This document shows positions 52,910 to 60,764 of a stretch of 64,000 nt of DNA, in pieces. The DNA comes from Chloroflexota bacterium (lineage in GTDB: Bacteria; Chloroflexota; UBA11872; VXOZ01). Both the position numbers and the translations under genes were made by a program. Numbering within the stretch: the first letter of the stretch is position 1; each line of letters opens with the position of its first letter. The stretch is taken from the NCBI GenBank assembly GCA_028874195.1, contig JAPPLM010000054.1:1-64000 (forward strand), written 5' to 3'. The notes under the pieces were generated by a model. The model did not search any database and was not told where the DNA came from. It saw only the letters and a list, made by a program, of their open reading frames with translations.

Positions 52910-54100
52910 TCAGTTGCGATAGAAGAACGTGTCCACAAGCCGGTCTACGTCCGTGGGCCCGCAACCATATTTTTCCATGAAACTCTCATGAATGCGCTCT
53001 TCATGTTGGGTAGGCTGCTGCAGAGGCAGGGAGATAGTCGTGCGGTCCTTCTCCCCGGATTCTAGCATCGCGATGTCCATCTCCTGATCGAGCCGCGCGG
53101 CCGGCGCGCCGTAGGCCGGCTCGGCATTCTCGCGCACTGCCGTAGCAATGCTGAGCAATTCGTCGGCCACTTGCACTTGATCCTCGGTCAAAAGATAACG
53201 GCTAAAGGGGTTTTCCCAGGTTACGATCCGATCGGTAAGGGGCACTTCAAGACGCTCGAGAATCTCTATCCCGTTTCTCTCGCTCGTCACCCGCTGTGGC
53301 AGAACCGGCGTGCTCTGGGCGCCGGACTGCAGGGCGTCAGCGGCAACAGCGTGGACTTCATCGCCCACAATTGCGCCGTGCGTACCGTCAATCTGCGAGA
53401 AGCGAAACGCGCCGCGACCCAGCGACCGCGCATGGATGACATTGGAATAGGCGGACAGCGCTGCCACGCCGTTAGCGAACTCGATGATGCCGATCGAGAG
53501 CCGTTCGTCTGCATGGTGCCGCAGCCTGAAGTCGACAATGGGAACGACCGGGCTGGTATGCGATATGCCCATGATGCCCGTGGGGTCGGCGCCCGCCCAG
53601 AGGCGCAGAATGCTCATGCCGTGGAAACCGCCCTCTTCGAAGATGCGATAGATGCGGCTGACCGCGCCGATAACACCAGAGTCGATGACAGCTTGCCGCA
53701 GGCGCATGAGCGGTTGACGGTGGTAGTTCTCCGCCACTTCAAGCTTCACGCGGTTCTGTTGCGCAGTCTCGATCATGAGATCGGCCAACGGCAAGGTAAC
53801 GGCGATAGGCGTCTCGACAATCTGGTGGACGCCGTGTGACGAGAAGAAACAGCTCAGGGCGTGATGCGCGTCGCCGGGCACAACGATGTCGGCAATATCG
53901 AGCGTTTCGTTCTTGATGAGGTCGCGCGCGGACGTGTACGCCTTACAACCATAGCGTGCCGCCACCTCCTGCGCCCGTTCCTCCTTGGCGTCGCACACCG
54001 CCACAAAGTTGAATACATCGTCCAGGGCGCCAATGACCGGAGCGTGAGCGCCTCCGCCCCGCCGTCCCGCGCCGATCAATGCGATATTGAGAAGTCCCAT
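52910..54100 (-). CDS. Gfo/Idh/MocA family oxidoreductase
   Basis: The protein is 396 residues from ATG 54100, preceded by GGGAAGG; the frame is open to 54196 without family residues. The Rossmann motif is ALIGAGRRGGGAHAPVI. In the sequence PIAVTLPLADLMIE the usual EKP is replaced by ETPIA. AENYHRQPLMRLRQA follows in the substrate domain. The protein is longer than typical (330-380), with a C-terminal acidic extension. Likely an NAD(P)-dependent sugar or cyclitol dehydrogenase. A cupin gene follows downstream on the same strand. Confidence 0.8.
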   Translation of the reverse strand: MGLLNIALIGAGRRGGGAHAPVIGALDDVFNFVAVCDAKEERAQEVAARYGCKAYTSARDLIKNETLDIADIVVPGDAHHALSCFFSSHGVHQIVETPIAVTLPLADLMIETAQQNRVKLEVAENYHRQPLMRLRQAVIDSGVIGAVSRIYRIFEEGGFHGMSILRLWAGADPTGIMGISHTSPVVPIVDFRLRHHADERLSIGIIEFANGVAALSAYSNVIHARSLGRGAFRFSQIDGTHGAIVGDEVHAVAADALQSGAQSTPVLPQRVTSERNGIEILERLEVPLTDRIVTWENPFSRYLLTEDQVQVADELLSIATAVRENAEPAYGAPAARLDQEMDIAMLESGEKDRTTISLPLQQPTQHEERIHESFMEKYGCGPTDVDRLVDTFFYRN

Positions 54101-54252
54101 GGTTGCAACCTTCCCTTCTTCACTATCTAAAGGTCTCACAGGATACTGTCCGGCATCGTTGCCACGCCACTTACAGCCGTATGTGCCCGCAGCCACGCTA
54201 CCGCCATTCTATGGTACGCTGGCACGTGCTGAAAAGGACTTAGGAGCGATTC

Positions 54253-55290
54253 ATGCCTGAACCATTGCAGATTGAGGTGACGCGCGGGGCTCTTGTTGAG
54301 AGCACGCATCGCGCTCACGCCGCGGTCGTAGACTCAGGGGGCAGCGTCCTATACGCCGCCGGCGATCCGGATCGGCTCACGTTTCTGCGCTCGTCTGCGA
54401 AACCGCTCCAAGCGCTCGCAATGGTCGAGAGCGGCGCTGCGGAGCGCTTCGGACTTACCGATCGCGAGATCGCGGTCATGTGCGCGTCGCATGCGGGGGA
54501 GCCGTTTCACGTTGCTGCCGTCCAGAGCATCCTGCGGAAGATCGGCCTGGACGAGGGAGCACTCGCTTGCGGTACGCACGCACCGGGTCACGGCCCGAGT
54601 GCGGCGGCGCTTGTTCGTGCCGGTGAAAGCCCACGCAAGATTCACGATAACTGTTCCGGCAAACACGCCAGCATGCTTACCCTTTGCCGGCACAAGGGCT
54701 GGCAGATTGAGGAATACACTGCACCGGTTCATCCGGTGCAGGTGCGCCTGCGCCAGGTGTTGGCGGAAATGGCCGGCGTAGCGCCGGAGGACGTTTACGT
54801 GGCGGTTGACGGCTGCAACGCGCCGGTCTTTGCCATACCGCTCCGGCACATTGCGCGCGCATTCGCCACGTTGGCAAAGCCTGCTGCCGTGCAGCCAATA
54901 CGGGAAGCCGCAATCCAGCGCATTTCGCGCGCCATGCGCGCTCACCCTGAAATGGTCGACGGCACCGGTGGCTTCACTACGAATCTCATGCGCGTGGCGG
55001 GTGAGAATATCGTATCCAAGAGCGGAGCGGAGGGACTCTTCTGCGCGGGTGCGCTCTCCCAGGGCTGGGGCATCGCAATCAAGATGGAGGACGGCAGCGC
55101 GCGGGGGCATCCAATCCTCGTGCCGGAACTGCTGGCCGCGCTCCGCGTGATTAGTGCCGATCAGAGCGAACGGCTCCGGGAGTTGCATGCTCCGGGGGTC
55201 CTCAATACGGCGGGGGTCACGGTTGGAGAAGTGCGGCCGCGCTTTAGCCCAACGGCTGAAATACTGTCCAAAGTAGCAAAGCGGCAGTAA
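54253..55290 (+). CDS. L-asparaginase, ReAV-like (class 3) type
   Basis: The 345-residue protein of the asparaginase II family (PF06089-like) is distinct from AnsA/AnsB. The serine-lysine pair of the rhizobial ReAV enzyme is seen in RSSAKPLQ (Ser-x-x-Lys). The zinc-type ligands are in DNCSGKHASML (Cys, Lys) and VDGCNAPVFA (Cys). ASHAGEPFH, HPVQ and DGTGGFTTNLMR are further conserved blocks. It hydrolyses asparagine to aspartate and ammonia in the cytoplasm. Its 3' end overlaps the convergent membrane-protein gene by 47 bases. Confidence 0.88.
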   Translation: MPEPLQIEVTRGALVESTHRAHAAVVDSGGSVLYAAGDPDRLTFLRSSAKPLQALAMVESGAAERFGLTDREIAVMCASHAGEPFHVAAVQSILRKIGLDEGALACGTHAPGHGPSAAALVRAGESPRKIHDNCSGKHASMLTLCRHKGWQIEEYTAPVHPVQVRLRQVLAEMAGVAPEDVYVAVDGCNAPVFAIPLRHIARAFATLAKPAAVQPIREAAIQRISRAMRAHPEMVDGTGGFTTNLMRVAGENIVSKSGAEGLFCAGALSQGWGIAIKMEDGSARGHPILVPELLAALRVISADQSERLRELHAPGVLNTAGVTVGEVRPRFSPTAEILSKVAKRQ

Positions 55291-55999
55291 TCACCCCGGC
55301 TGCGCCGTACTCGACTACCACCGGCAGCCCGAACCTCTTCGCATGATGCGCGCGTGCAAATCCAAGCACTACATGGACGTGCAGCAGGAGGGCGAGCGCC
55401 TCCTGGAACGTCGACAGGGGCCAATAGTTGAGCGCCCACGCGATCTCGCCGACGACTAAGGCAGTCACCAAGCTGTAGGTTTGGATTGCAGCGCGGGGCA
55501 AGCCCTCGCGGAACAGTATGGATATACTCGCAGCGTGCGCGGCGGTGGCGGCAAGAACTGCATGCAAGACGATATTCAAAGCCCACGTATCGAGTGTGGC
55601 CAGGAGCATATACAGCGCGATATAGACGATTGCTTGGTTGGGCCAGGTGCGTGAACGCGGGGAACTGCTGAAGCGGTTTTGGTGATAGTCCATAATCGTC
55701 AAGAGAAACAGAATGCCAAACAAGGCGCTCCCAACGAGCGTGGCGCGCTCATCGGGAATGGTTTGCCAGAAGAGAGCGCTGGCCAGCGTGAGCAAGAGCG
55801 GCGCTACCATCCACGCGGAATCTTCACGCCGGGCGCCGACGATTTGCCGCGAAGCCGCTATCACGACACCGAGCAGAACAACTACGACGACGGCCAAAAG
55901 CGGCATGGTTGCGCGTGACGTAAGCAGCACGCCGACCGTGGCAATCGCGCTCAGCACAATGAGCCGGTCGAACTGTAGTCGCTGATACCAGGTTTGCAC
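55244..55999 (-). CDS. Hypothetical integral membrane protein
   Basis: The 251-residue protein has about seven hydrophobic helices (14-30, 33-49, 64-80, 86-101, 121-140, 145-165, 190-215, plus a final span near 225-248). No charged catalytic motifs stand out except an H-rich stretch (HVHVVLGFARAHH) that could bind metal or haem. Its 3' end overlaps the asparaginase gene on the other strand. The family is not recognised, and the function is unknown. Confidence 0.55.
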   Translation of the reverse strand: MQTWYQRLQFDRLIVLSAIATVGVLLTSRATMPLLAVVVVVLLGVVIAASRQIVGARREDSAWMVAPLLLTLASALFWQTIPDERATLVGSALFGILFLLTIMDYHQNRFSSSPRSRTWPNQAIVYIALYMLLATLDTWALNIVLHAVLAATAAHAASISILFREGLPRAAIQTYSLVTALVVGEIAWALNYWPLSTFQEALALLLHVHVVLGFARAHHAKRFGLPVVVEYGAAGVITAALLLWTVFQPLG

Positions 56000-56216
56000 G
56001 ATAGGTGCCTACTACCAAGACCAAGACGTTTGCGTGCCTCTCATGAGGGTACGCAAGCAGGCGGGAACGGTGAAGTTCTCCCTTCACCCCGGTCTCAGGG
56101 AAAGGGGGACTTTTCGCCCGGCTTGGTCGGGTGATGCAAAGGTTTCCTCAGGCAGGATAGCACGTTTTGGGGAGTAGTCGATTCAGGCTTGATCTCCTCA
56201 TTGGATCAAGTTTCAT

Positions 56217-56257
56217 GTCATTCCGAGCGCAGCGTCGAACGATGTTCGCGGAATCTA
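56217..56257. repeat. Dispersed repeat R3
   Basis: TGTCATTCCGAGCGCAGCGT then CGAACGATGTTCGCGGAATCT. Nearly identical to 29194. Confidence 0.8.
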
Positions 56258-56418
56258 AAAAGCTCCCGATTCTAGATTCTTCGTCGCGGAGTTTATCCTG
56301 AGCTTGCCGAAGGGCTCCTCAGAATGACAGATGGAAGTCAGCTCAGACCTAGGACGATCACGTGTCTTGCCCTTGGCCACCCCAAGTCTAAAGCTACTAA
56401 TTCCGCACGTTTTCGCTT

Positions 56419-56447
56419 TTGACACGCTGCCCTCCCAAGACTATACT
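56419..56447 (+). promoter_or_regulatory. Promoter for tRNA-Cys
   Basis: TTGACA (56419-56424) and TATACT (56442-56447) are separated by 17 bases. They lie about 45 bases upstream of the tRNA. Confidence 0.75.
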
Positions 56448-56491
56448 TTAGGTATCTCGGTTGGAGGAGAATGCCTCCTCGATCCAGACGC

Positions 56492-56563
56492 GGCGACGTA
56501 GCCAAGTGGTAAGGCGAGGGTCTGCAAAACCCTTATTCAGCGGTTCGATTCCGCTCGTCGCCT
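56492..56563 (+). tRNA. tRNA-Cys (GCA anticodon)
   Basis: A 72-nt cloverleaf with acceptor GGCGACG/CGTCGCC, anticodon stem AGGGT/ACCCT with loop CTGCAAA (GCA at 56524-56526), T stem and loop GCGG-TTCGATT-CCGC, and discriminator T. CCA is not encoded. Confidence 0.94.
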
Positions 56564-56813
56564 CCGGAGGCCCTGCCGTTGTACGAACCGTGCAAAGTGT
56601 GTCTCTAAAAGCGCCTGCAGAGGCGTTTTCTCACTTAAGTACGGAGATATGTGCATACCCAGTCGGCGCAGCCAAGAAGACCCCCTTCTCTCCCTGGGGA
56701 GAGGACCGGGGTGAGGGGGAACGCTGCCGGTCCGGCCCATTCCTAGCCATTTAGGCTGAGTGACGCAAAGGTCACTTAAGGTGACAGGCAGCGCTGCACA
56801 TGTGCTCGCACGT

Positions 56814-57602
56814 CTATACGAGGAAGGAGCGGAACACGTGGCGGAGCGCAAGCTGCTGTTGACGAATGCGAGCGGTCAGGGGTTGCCGGCCCGGCGTCTC
56901 AAACCCCACCACACGCCGGATGACGCTATGCCGCAGGAGCGTCGGCTCCAAAGCGCCCGAGCGGCTGGCGCGCACGGACCCAGGGTTGGATACGACCAGG
57001 CCGTTGCGATTGTAATTGCCGTCCACGTGGTCGCTCCCACACACGGCATAGCCCTGAGACTCGATAGCATCCAGCAGCGCAACGTCGTCAGCGACGATCC
57101 GCGCAAAGAGCGCGCGCTCCCGTACGCCGCTTTCGTACATGTAGAAGCACGGTGAGGTCACGTCTTCATGCAGCGAGACGAGCAGTTCCGCTCGGTGCTG
57201 CAGGAGGAAATCCAGGACGATTGTGTTCTCGGGTTGGGCGGTGGGCCGCTCGAAGTGGCGGTTGAGATCTACGACGCCGTTGCCGCGAATGCCGCGCGCA
57301 AAGCCTAAGGGATTGATGAGCGGCAGAAAGAGCAAGCGCATGTCCTCGAGGAACGCGTGGTTTGCCTCGTCTTCCCAGAACTCCAGCAAGGCGAGAGGGC
57401 CTGCGATCTCGTCGCCATGGGTGCCCGCGAGAATCATGGCGCTGCGAGGCCCATCCCCTACCGCTACCGCGAGAATGGGAAAGCGGAGGCCGAAGCGCTC
57501 CACTTCGCCGATCTCGCTCAGTCTAAATTGGGGGAAGCGGTCGGCAAGCGACCGGTAGCGACGCAAAAGTTCCCAAACGCGGTCGGGATCGCGGCGAGGC
57601 AT
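56814..57602 (-). CDS. M14/AstE-AspA-like zinc hydrolase
   Basis: The 262-residue protein resembles the succinylglutamate desuccinylase/aspartoacylase branch of M14 carboxypeptidases. Zinc ligands lie in ILAGTHGDEIAGPLA (H-x-x-E) and, further on, LLVSLHEDV (His). The Arg-containing NRHF supports substrate binding. Members remove an acyl or amino-acid group at a free carboxylate. It starts 3 bases after the recR stop, so it is the last gene of ybaB-recR-M14, an unusual partner for recombination genes. Substrate unknown. Confidence 0.78.
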   Translation of the reverse strand: MPRRDPDRVWELLRRYRSLADRFPQFRLSEIGEVERFGLRFPILAVAVGDGPRSAMILAGTHGDEIAGPLALLEFWEDEANHAFLEDMRLLFLPLINPLGFARGIRGNGVVDLNRHFERPTAQPENTIVLDFLLQHRAELLVSLHEDVTSPCFYMYESGVRERALFARIVADDVALLDAIESQGYAVCGSDHVDGNYNRNGLVVSNPGSVRASRSGALEPTLLRHSVIRRVVGFETPGRQPLTARIRQQQLALRHVFRSFLV

Positions 57603-57605
57603 GGT

Positions 57606-58214
57606 CTAGGCGCTGTCCTGGCGGCCTTGCAGGGCGCTCGCGATGGTGCTCTCGTCGGCGTATTCGAGGTCCGCGCCGGTGGGCAGGCCGCGCGCCAGCC
57701 GGGTGATGCGTGAAGCATGCGCCGCAGCCACTTGCGCCACGTAGCTTGCCGTCGTATCGCCCTCGTGGTCGGCGTCCATCGCGAGGATCAACTCCGCAAC
57801 CGGATGCGCCTGTAGCCGTTCCACCAATTCGGCGATCTTCACGTCTTCCACGTTGCGGCCTTCGAGCGGCGATAGCGAGCCGTGCAGGACATGATAGAGA
57901 CCCGCGTAGAGCCCGGTGCGCTCGATGGCCAGCAGATCGAGCGGCTCCTCCACCACGCAGATGCGGTTCTGGTCGCGATCCGGGTCCTGGCAGATAGGGC
58001 AAGGGTCGTTTTCGCTCAGATTGAAGCAGCGCGAGCACCACACCGTCTGGTCGCGCAGGTTCACCAGGGCAGCCGACAGGTTGCGGGCAAGGTCCGGCGA
58101 GGAGCGCAGAAGATAGAAAGCAAGACGCTGCGCCGTACGTGGGCCAATGCCGGGCAGGCGAGATAGCTCCTCGATGAGCCGCGCTACCGGTGCGGGCAGG
58201 CTCATCCGTGCCAT
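57606..58214 (-). CDS. recR: Recombination mediator RecR
   Basis: The 202-residue protein has an N-terminal helix-hairpin-helix (LSRLPGIGPRTAQRLAFYLL) and a C4 zinc finger (CSRCFNLSENDPCPIC). Its Toprim domain has VVEEPLDLLAIE and AMDADHEGDTTASYVAQ, and GADLEYADESTIASAL is at the C-terminus. With RecO and RecF it loads RecA on gapped DNA. It follows ybaB with a 37-base gap, the usual arrangement, and precedes the M14 gene by 3 bases. Confidence 0.95.
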   Translation of the reverse strand: MARMSLPAPVARLIEELSRLPGIGPRTAQRLAFYLLRSSPDLARNLSAALVNLRDQTVWCSRCFNLSENDPCPICQDPDRDQNRICVVEEPLDLLAIERTGLYAGLYHVLHGSLSPLEGRNVEDVKIAELVERLQAHPVAELILAMDADHEGDTTASYVAQVAAAHASRITRLARGLPTGADLEYADESTIASALQGRQDSA

Positions 58215-58251
58215 CGCTATGCGGTCTCCTTGCGTGAGAAAACTGGTGGGA

Positions 58252-58578
58252 CTAGGTCAGGCCGGGAATGTTCATGCCGCCCGTGACTGCCGAAAGGCGG
58301 CGGCCCGCAAGCTCCTGCGACTTTGCCACCGCATCGTTGACGGCGGCGACCAGCAGGTCCTGCAGCATGGCCACGCCCTCTTCGTCAACCTCACCCTCCG
58401 GGGTGACGGCGGCCTCCAGGACGTCGGGGAGGATCTCGATGGCATGCACTTTCTGATGGCCGGTCATCACCACCTTCACCGCTCCACCGCCAGCGGTGCT
58501 CTCCACCGTTTCTCGTTCCAGTTCTTCCTGAATCTTCGTCATCTTTTGCTGCATCTGCCGCAGCATCTTCATCGACAT
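58252..58578 (-). CDS. YbaB/EbfC nucleoid-associated protein
   Basis: The 108-residue dimeric DNA-binding protein has an N-terminal helix (MLRQMQQKMTKIQEELERET) and a central conserved core (GGGAVKVVMTGHQKVHAIEI). The C-terminal helix is LLVAAVNDAVAKSQEL. It is first in the ybaB-recR operon. Family members bind DNA with little sequence specificity, and some regulate specific genes. The start at 58578 gives MSMKML, and the second Met is an alternative. Confidence 0.92.
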   Translation of the reverse strand: MSMKMLRQMQQKMTKIQEELERETVESTAGGGAVKVVMTGHQKVHAIEILPDVLEAAVTPEGEVDEEGVAMLQDLLVAAVNDAVAKSQELAGRRLSAVTGGMNIPGLT

Positions 58579-58659
58579 GCGCCGTTCTCCTCAAGTAGTG
58601 GCTGTGTGTTCACAGCATACCAGATGGGCAAAAGGACGAATAGCAGCCGGCTCAGTTCT

Positions 58660-58688
58660 TTACTTTTCATTCTGACAATGCCTATAAT
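58660..58688 (+). promoter_or_regulatory. Candidate promoter and hairpin leader of the S1 gene
   Basis: TATAAT (58683-58688) has a weak TTACTT-like -35 17 bases upstream. Its leader has two small hairpins: AAAGC/GCTTT (from about 58706) and GCTTTG/CAAAGC (58725-58741). Such leaders can mediate autoregulation by S1. Confidence 0.5.
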
Positions 58689-58770
58689 GGTGCCAGACCA
58701 CAGTGAAAGCGTGGGCTTTGATACGCTTTGCCTGACAAAGCAAATCGTGGAATAGATGTAGAGGTAACCA

Positions 58771-59979
58771 GTGTCAGAAACACCAACGACAGCAGACCCG
58801 ATGACGATGGAGTCCCTGTTGAGCGAGATCGAGAGTTCCATTCGCACCGTGCGGCGCGGCGACGTGGTTGAGGGTGTAGTGGTGCAGGCTGCCGCCGATG
58901 AGATCATGGTGGATATCGGTCTCAAGGCGGAAGGGATTGTCTCCGGCAGGGAACTCGCGCGCATGGACGAAGCGCTCGACATGAGCGTTGGTGAAAAAGT
59001 GCTGGTGTACGTCGTAAACCCAGAAACTGCCGAGGGGCACGCGCTCCTTTCGATCCGACGCGCCATGGCGGAACGCGCCTGGCGGGAAATCGAAGAGCGC
59101 TACCACAGCGGTGAAATCCTGGAAACCTCCGTCATCGACGCCAACAAGGGCGGCGTCATCGTTGACATTGGGCTGCGCGGTTTCGTGCCTAGCTCCCAGC
59201 TTGTCTCCTTGGAGCGGCCGCCGAACCGCGACGCGAGCGAAGAAGACCTCTTGGCCCGCCTCTCCGAACTCATCGGACGGGAACTCAAGCTGAAGATCAT
59301 CGAGGTGGACCGCCGCCGCAATCGCCTGATCCTCTCCGAGCGTCTAGCGGAACGCGAGATGCGGGCGCAGCAACGCGAGCAGTTGCTCAAAGAGCTCGAA
59401 GTAGGCCAGACGCGCGAGGGCGTGGTGAGCAACCTGTGCAGCTTTGGCGCGTTTGTAGACTTGGGCGGCGCCGACGGCTTGGTACATATTTCCGAGATTT
59501 CCTGGAGCCGGGTGGAGGACCCAGGCGAGGTACTCCATGTCGGCGAAAAGGTACAGGTCAGCGTTCTTAGCTTGGATCACGAGAGCAAGAAGATCGGCCT
59601 CTCGATCAAGCGCACCGAAAAAGACCCCTGGGAAGGCATCGAGGCGCGCTATCCGGTGGGTATAGAGGTGCCCGGCATTATAATAAAGATTGCCCCCTTT
59701 GGGGCCTTCGTGCGTGTGGAGGACGGCATAGAGGGACTGGCGCACAACTCGGAAATGTCTCTCGAGGGCCGCGACCTCTTGCAGGAAGGGCAGGAACTTA
59801 CCTTCCGGGTGCTCAGCGCCGATCCGCAGCGTCACCGTATGCGCCTGTCACCCATAGATCTGGAAGAAAAACTGGGGCACCTGATGGCGCAGCCGGAAGG
59901 TGAGGAAGCGGACGGCGAACCGGAGCAAACCGTGACTGGGCCTGAAACCGAGGCCGAGACAGAGACTGAAAGCGCATAG
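58771..59979 (+). CDS. rpsA: 30S ribosomal protein S1 (four S1 domains)
   Basis: The 402-residue protein has four S1/OB RNA-binding domains at about 28-95, 112-190, 205-275 and 290-360, as in short S1 proteins of non-proteobacteria. Domain 3 has the standard GAFVDLGGADGLVHISEISW and domain 4 GAFVRVEDGIEGLAHNSEMS. The acidic C-terminal tail (EEADGEPEQT and repeats of ET/EA) is typical. The start is GTG. It has its own promoter and lies upstream of the Clp-N/ClpC pair. Confidence 0.92.
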   Translation: MSETPTTADPMTMESLLSEIESSIRTVRRGDVVEGVVVQAAADEIMVDIGLKAEGIVSGRELARMDEALDMSVGEKVLVYVVNPETAEGHALLSIRRAMAERAWREIEERYHSGEILETSVIDANKGGVIVDIGLRGFVPSSQLVSLERPPNRDASEEDLLARLSELIGRELKLKIIEVDRRRNRLILSERLAEREMRAQQREQLLKELEVGQTREGVVSNLCSFGAFVDLGGADGLVHISEISWSRVEDPGEVLHVGEKVQVSVLSLDHESKKIGLSIKRTEKDPWEGIEARYPVGIEVPGIIIKIAPFGAFVRVEDGIEGLAHNSEMSLEGRDLLQEGQELTFRVLSADPQRHRMRLSPIDLEEKLGHLMAQPEGEEADGEPEQTVTGPETEAETETESA

Positions 59980-60020
59980 ACTGAGATAGAGACTTTGAGA
60001 TGCGGCAGGATGCCGTTCTC

Positions 60021-60048
60021 TTGTGAGTGCATTGAGCGTACATAGAAT
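60021..60048 (+). promoter_or_regulatory. Candidate promoter for the Clp-N/clpC operon
   Basis: TTGTGA (60021-60026) and TAGAAT (60043-60048) are separated by 16 bases. They lie about 33 bases before the first GTG. Confidence 0.45.
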
Positions 60049-60080
60049 AACCTGCGGCAATTGAGTCAGGGAGATGTTCC

Positions 60081-60764
60081 GTGAGTCCCCTGTTCGATAA
60101 GTATACGGATCAAGCAAAGCGGGTGCTCATGTTTGCGCAGGAAGAATCGCGCCGCTTCAACCATGACTATATCGGCACCGAGCATTTGCTCCTCGGCTTG
60201 GTGCGCGAAAACAAAGGGCCGGCCGCGAGGGTGCTCAACGGTATGGGCGTGGACCTCGCCAAAGTGCGCAGCGCCGTAGAGTTCATCGTTGGGCACGGCG
60301 AGCGCGCGGAAGTTGGGGACATCAGCCTGACTGCGCATGCAAGGAAAGTTATCGAGCTAGCGGCTGAAGAGTCGCACCGGTTGGGGCAGGACTACATTGG
60401 CACCGAACATATCCTGTTGGGTATTGTAACCGAAGGCGAAGGGATGGCGACAGGCATCTTGGAGAGCTTGGGCGCGCACCCTCCGGCAGTACGCAGCGTG
60501 ATAGAGGTTGCCGCAAAACCGGGAAAGCGCATTGACGACGAAGCCAGATTAGGCTTTACCCCGGGCGCCAACAAAGCACTGGGGCTTGCGGCTGAAGAGG
60601 CGCGCCAGTTGGGGCACAGCGAAATTGGCACCGGACACCTGCTCTTGGGACTCGCGCGTGAAGGCAATGGGCTGGCAGCGGGTGAATTGCAGGGTCTCGG
60701 CGTGGACGTGCAAAGAGTGCGGCAACAGGTTAGACAAGCGGTGAGCCAAGGAGAAGCGTCGTGA
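60081..60764 (+). CDS. Stand-alone Clp-N repeat protein, coupled to clpC
   Basis: The 227-residue protein consists only of Clp N-terminal repeats: KYTDQAKRVLMFAQEESRRF with [14 protein letters not shown], then KVIELAAEESHRLG with YIGTEHILLGIV, then a third, more divergent one (KALGLAAEEARQLG, IGTGHLLLGLA). Three repeats amount to one and a half N-domains. There is no AAA module. The first 50 or so bases are nearly identical to the clpC start, indicating duplication. Its stop overlaps the clpC GTG (GTGA), so it is made with ClpC. A likely adaptor or substrate-binding modulator of ClpC; this is inference. Confidence 0.85.
   Translation: MSPLFDKYTDQAKRVLMFAQEESRRFNHDYIGTEHLLLGLVRENKGPAARVLNGMGVDLAKVRSAVEFIVGHGERAEVGDISLTAHARKVIELAAEESHRLGQDYIGTEHILLGIVTEGEGMATGILESLGAHPPAVRSVIEVAAKPGKRIDDEARLGFTPGANKALGLAAEEARQLGHSEIGTGHLLLGLAREGNGLAAGELQGLGVDVQRVRQQVRQAVSQGEAS

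Larger units (their letters stand above)
56000..56491. other. Intergenic region before tRNA-Cys with repeats
   Basis: These 492 bp include a CTTCACCCCGGTCTCAGGGA-type repeat (about 56084), an R3 copy (56217) and an R5-like GAGCTTGCCGAAGGGCTC piece (56301). The tRNA promoter is at 56419-56447. No gene is seen. Confidence 0.6.

Noticed and set aside
57606-58770. SRP RNA near recR/ybaB, a common location
   Set aside because: The GGTGCT/CAGGTCCGGAAGGAAGCA signature is not present on either strand.
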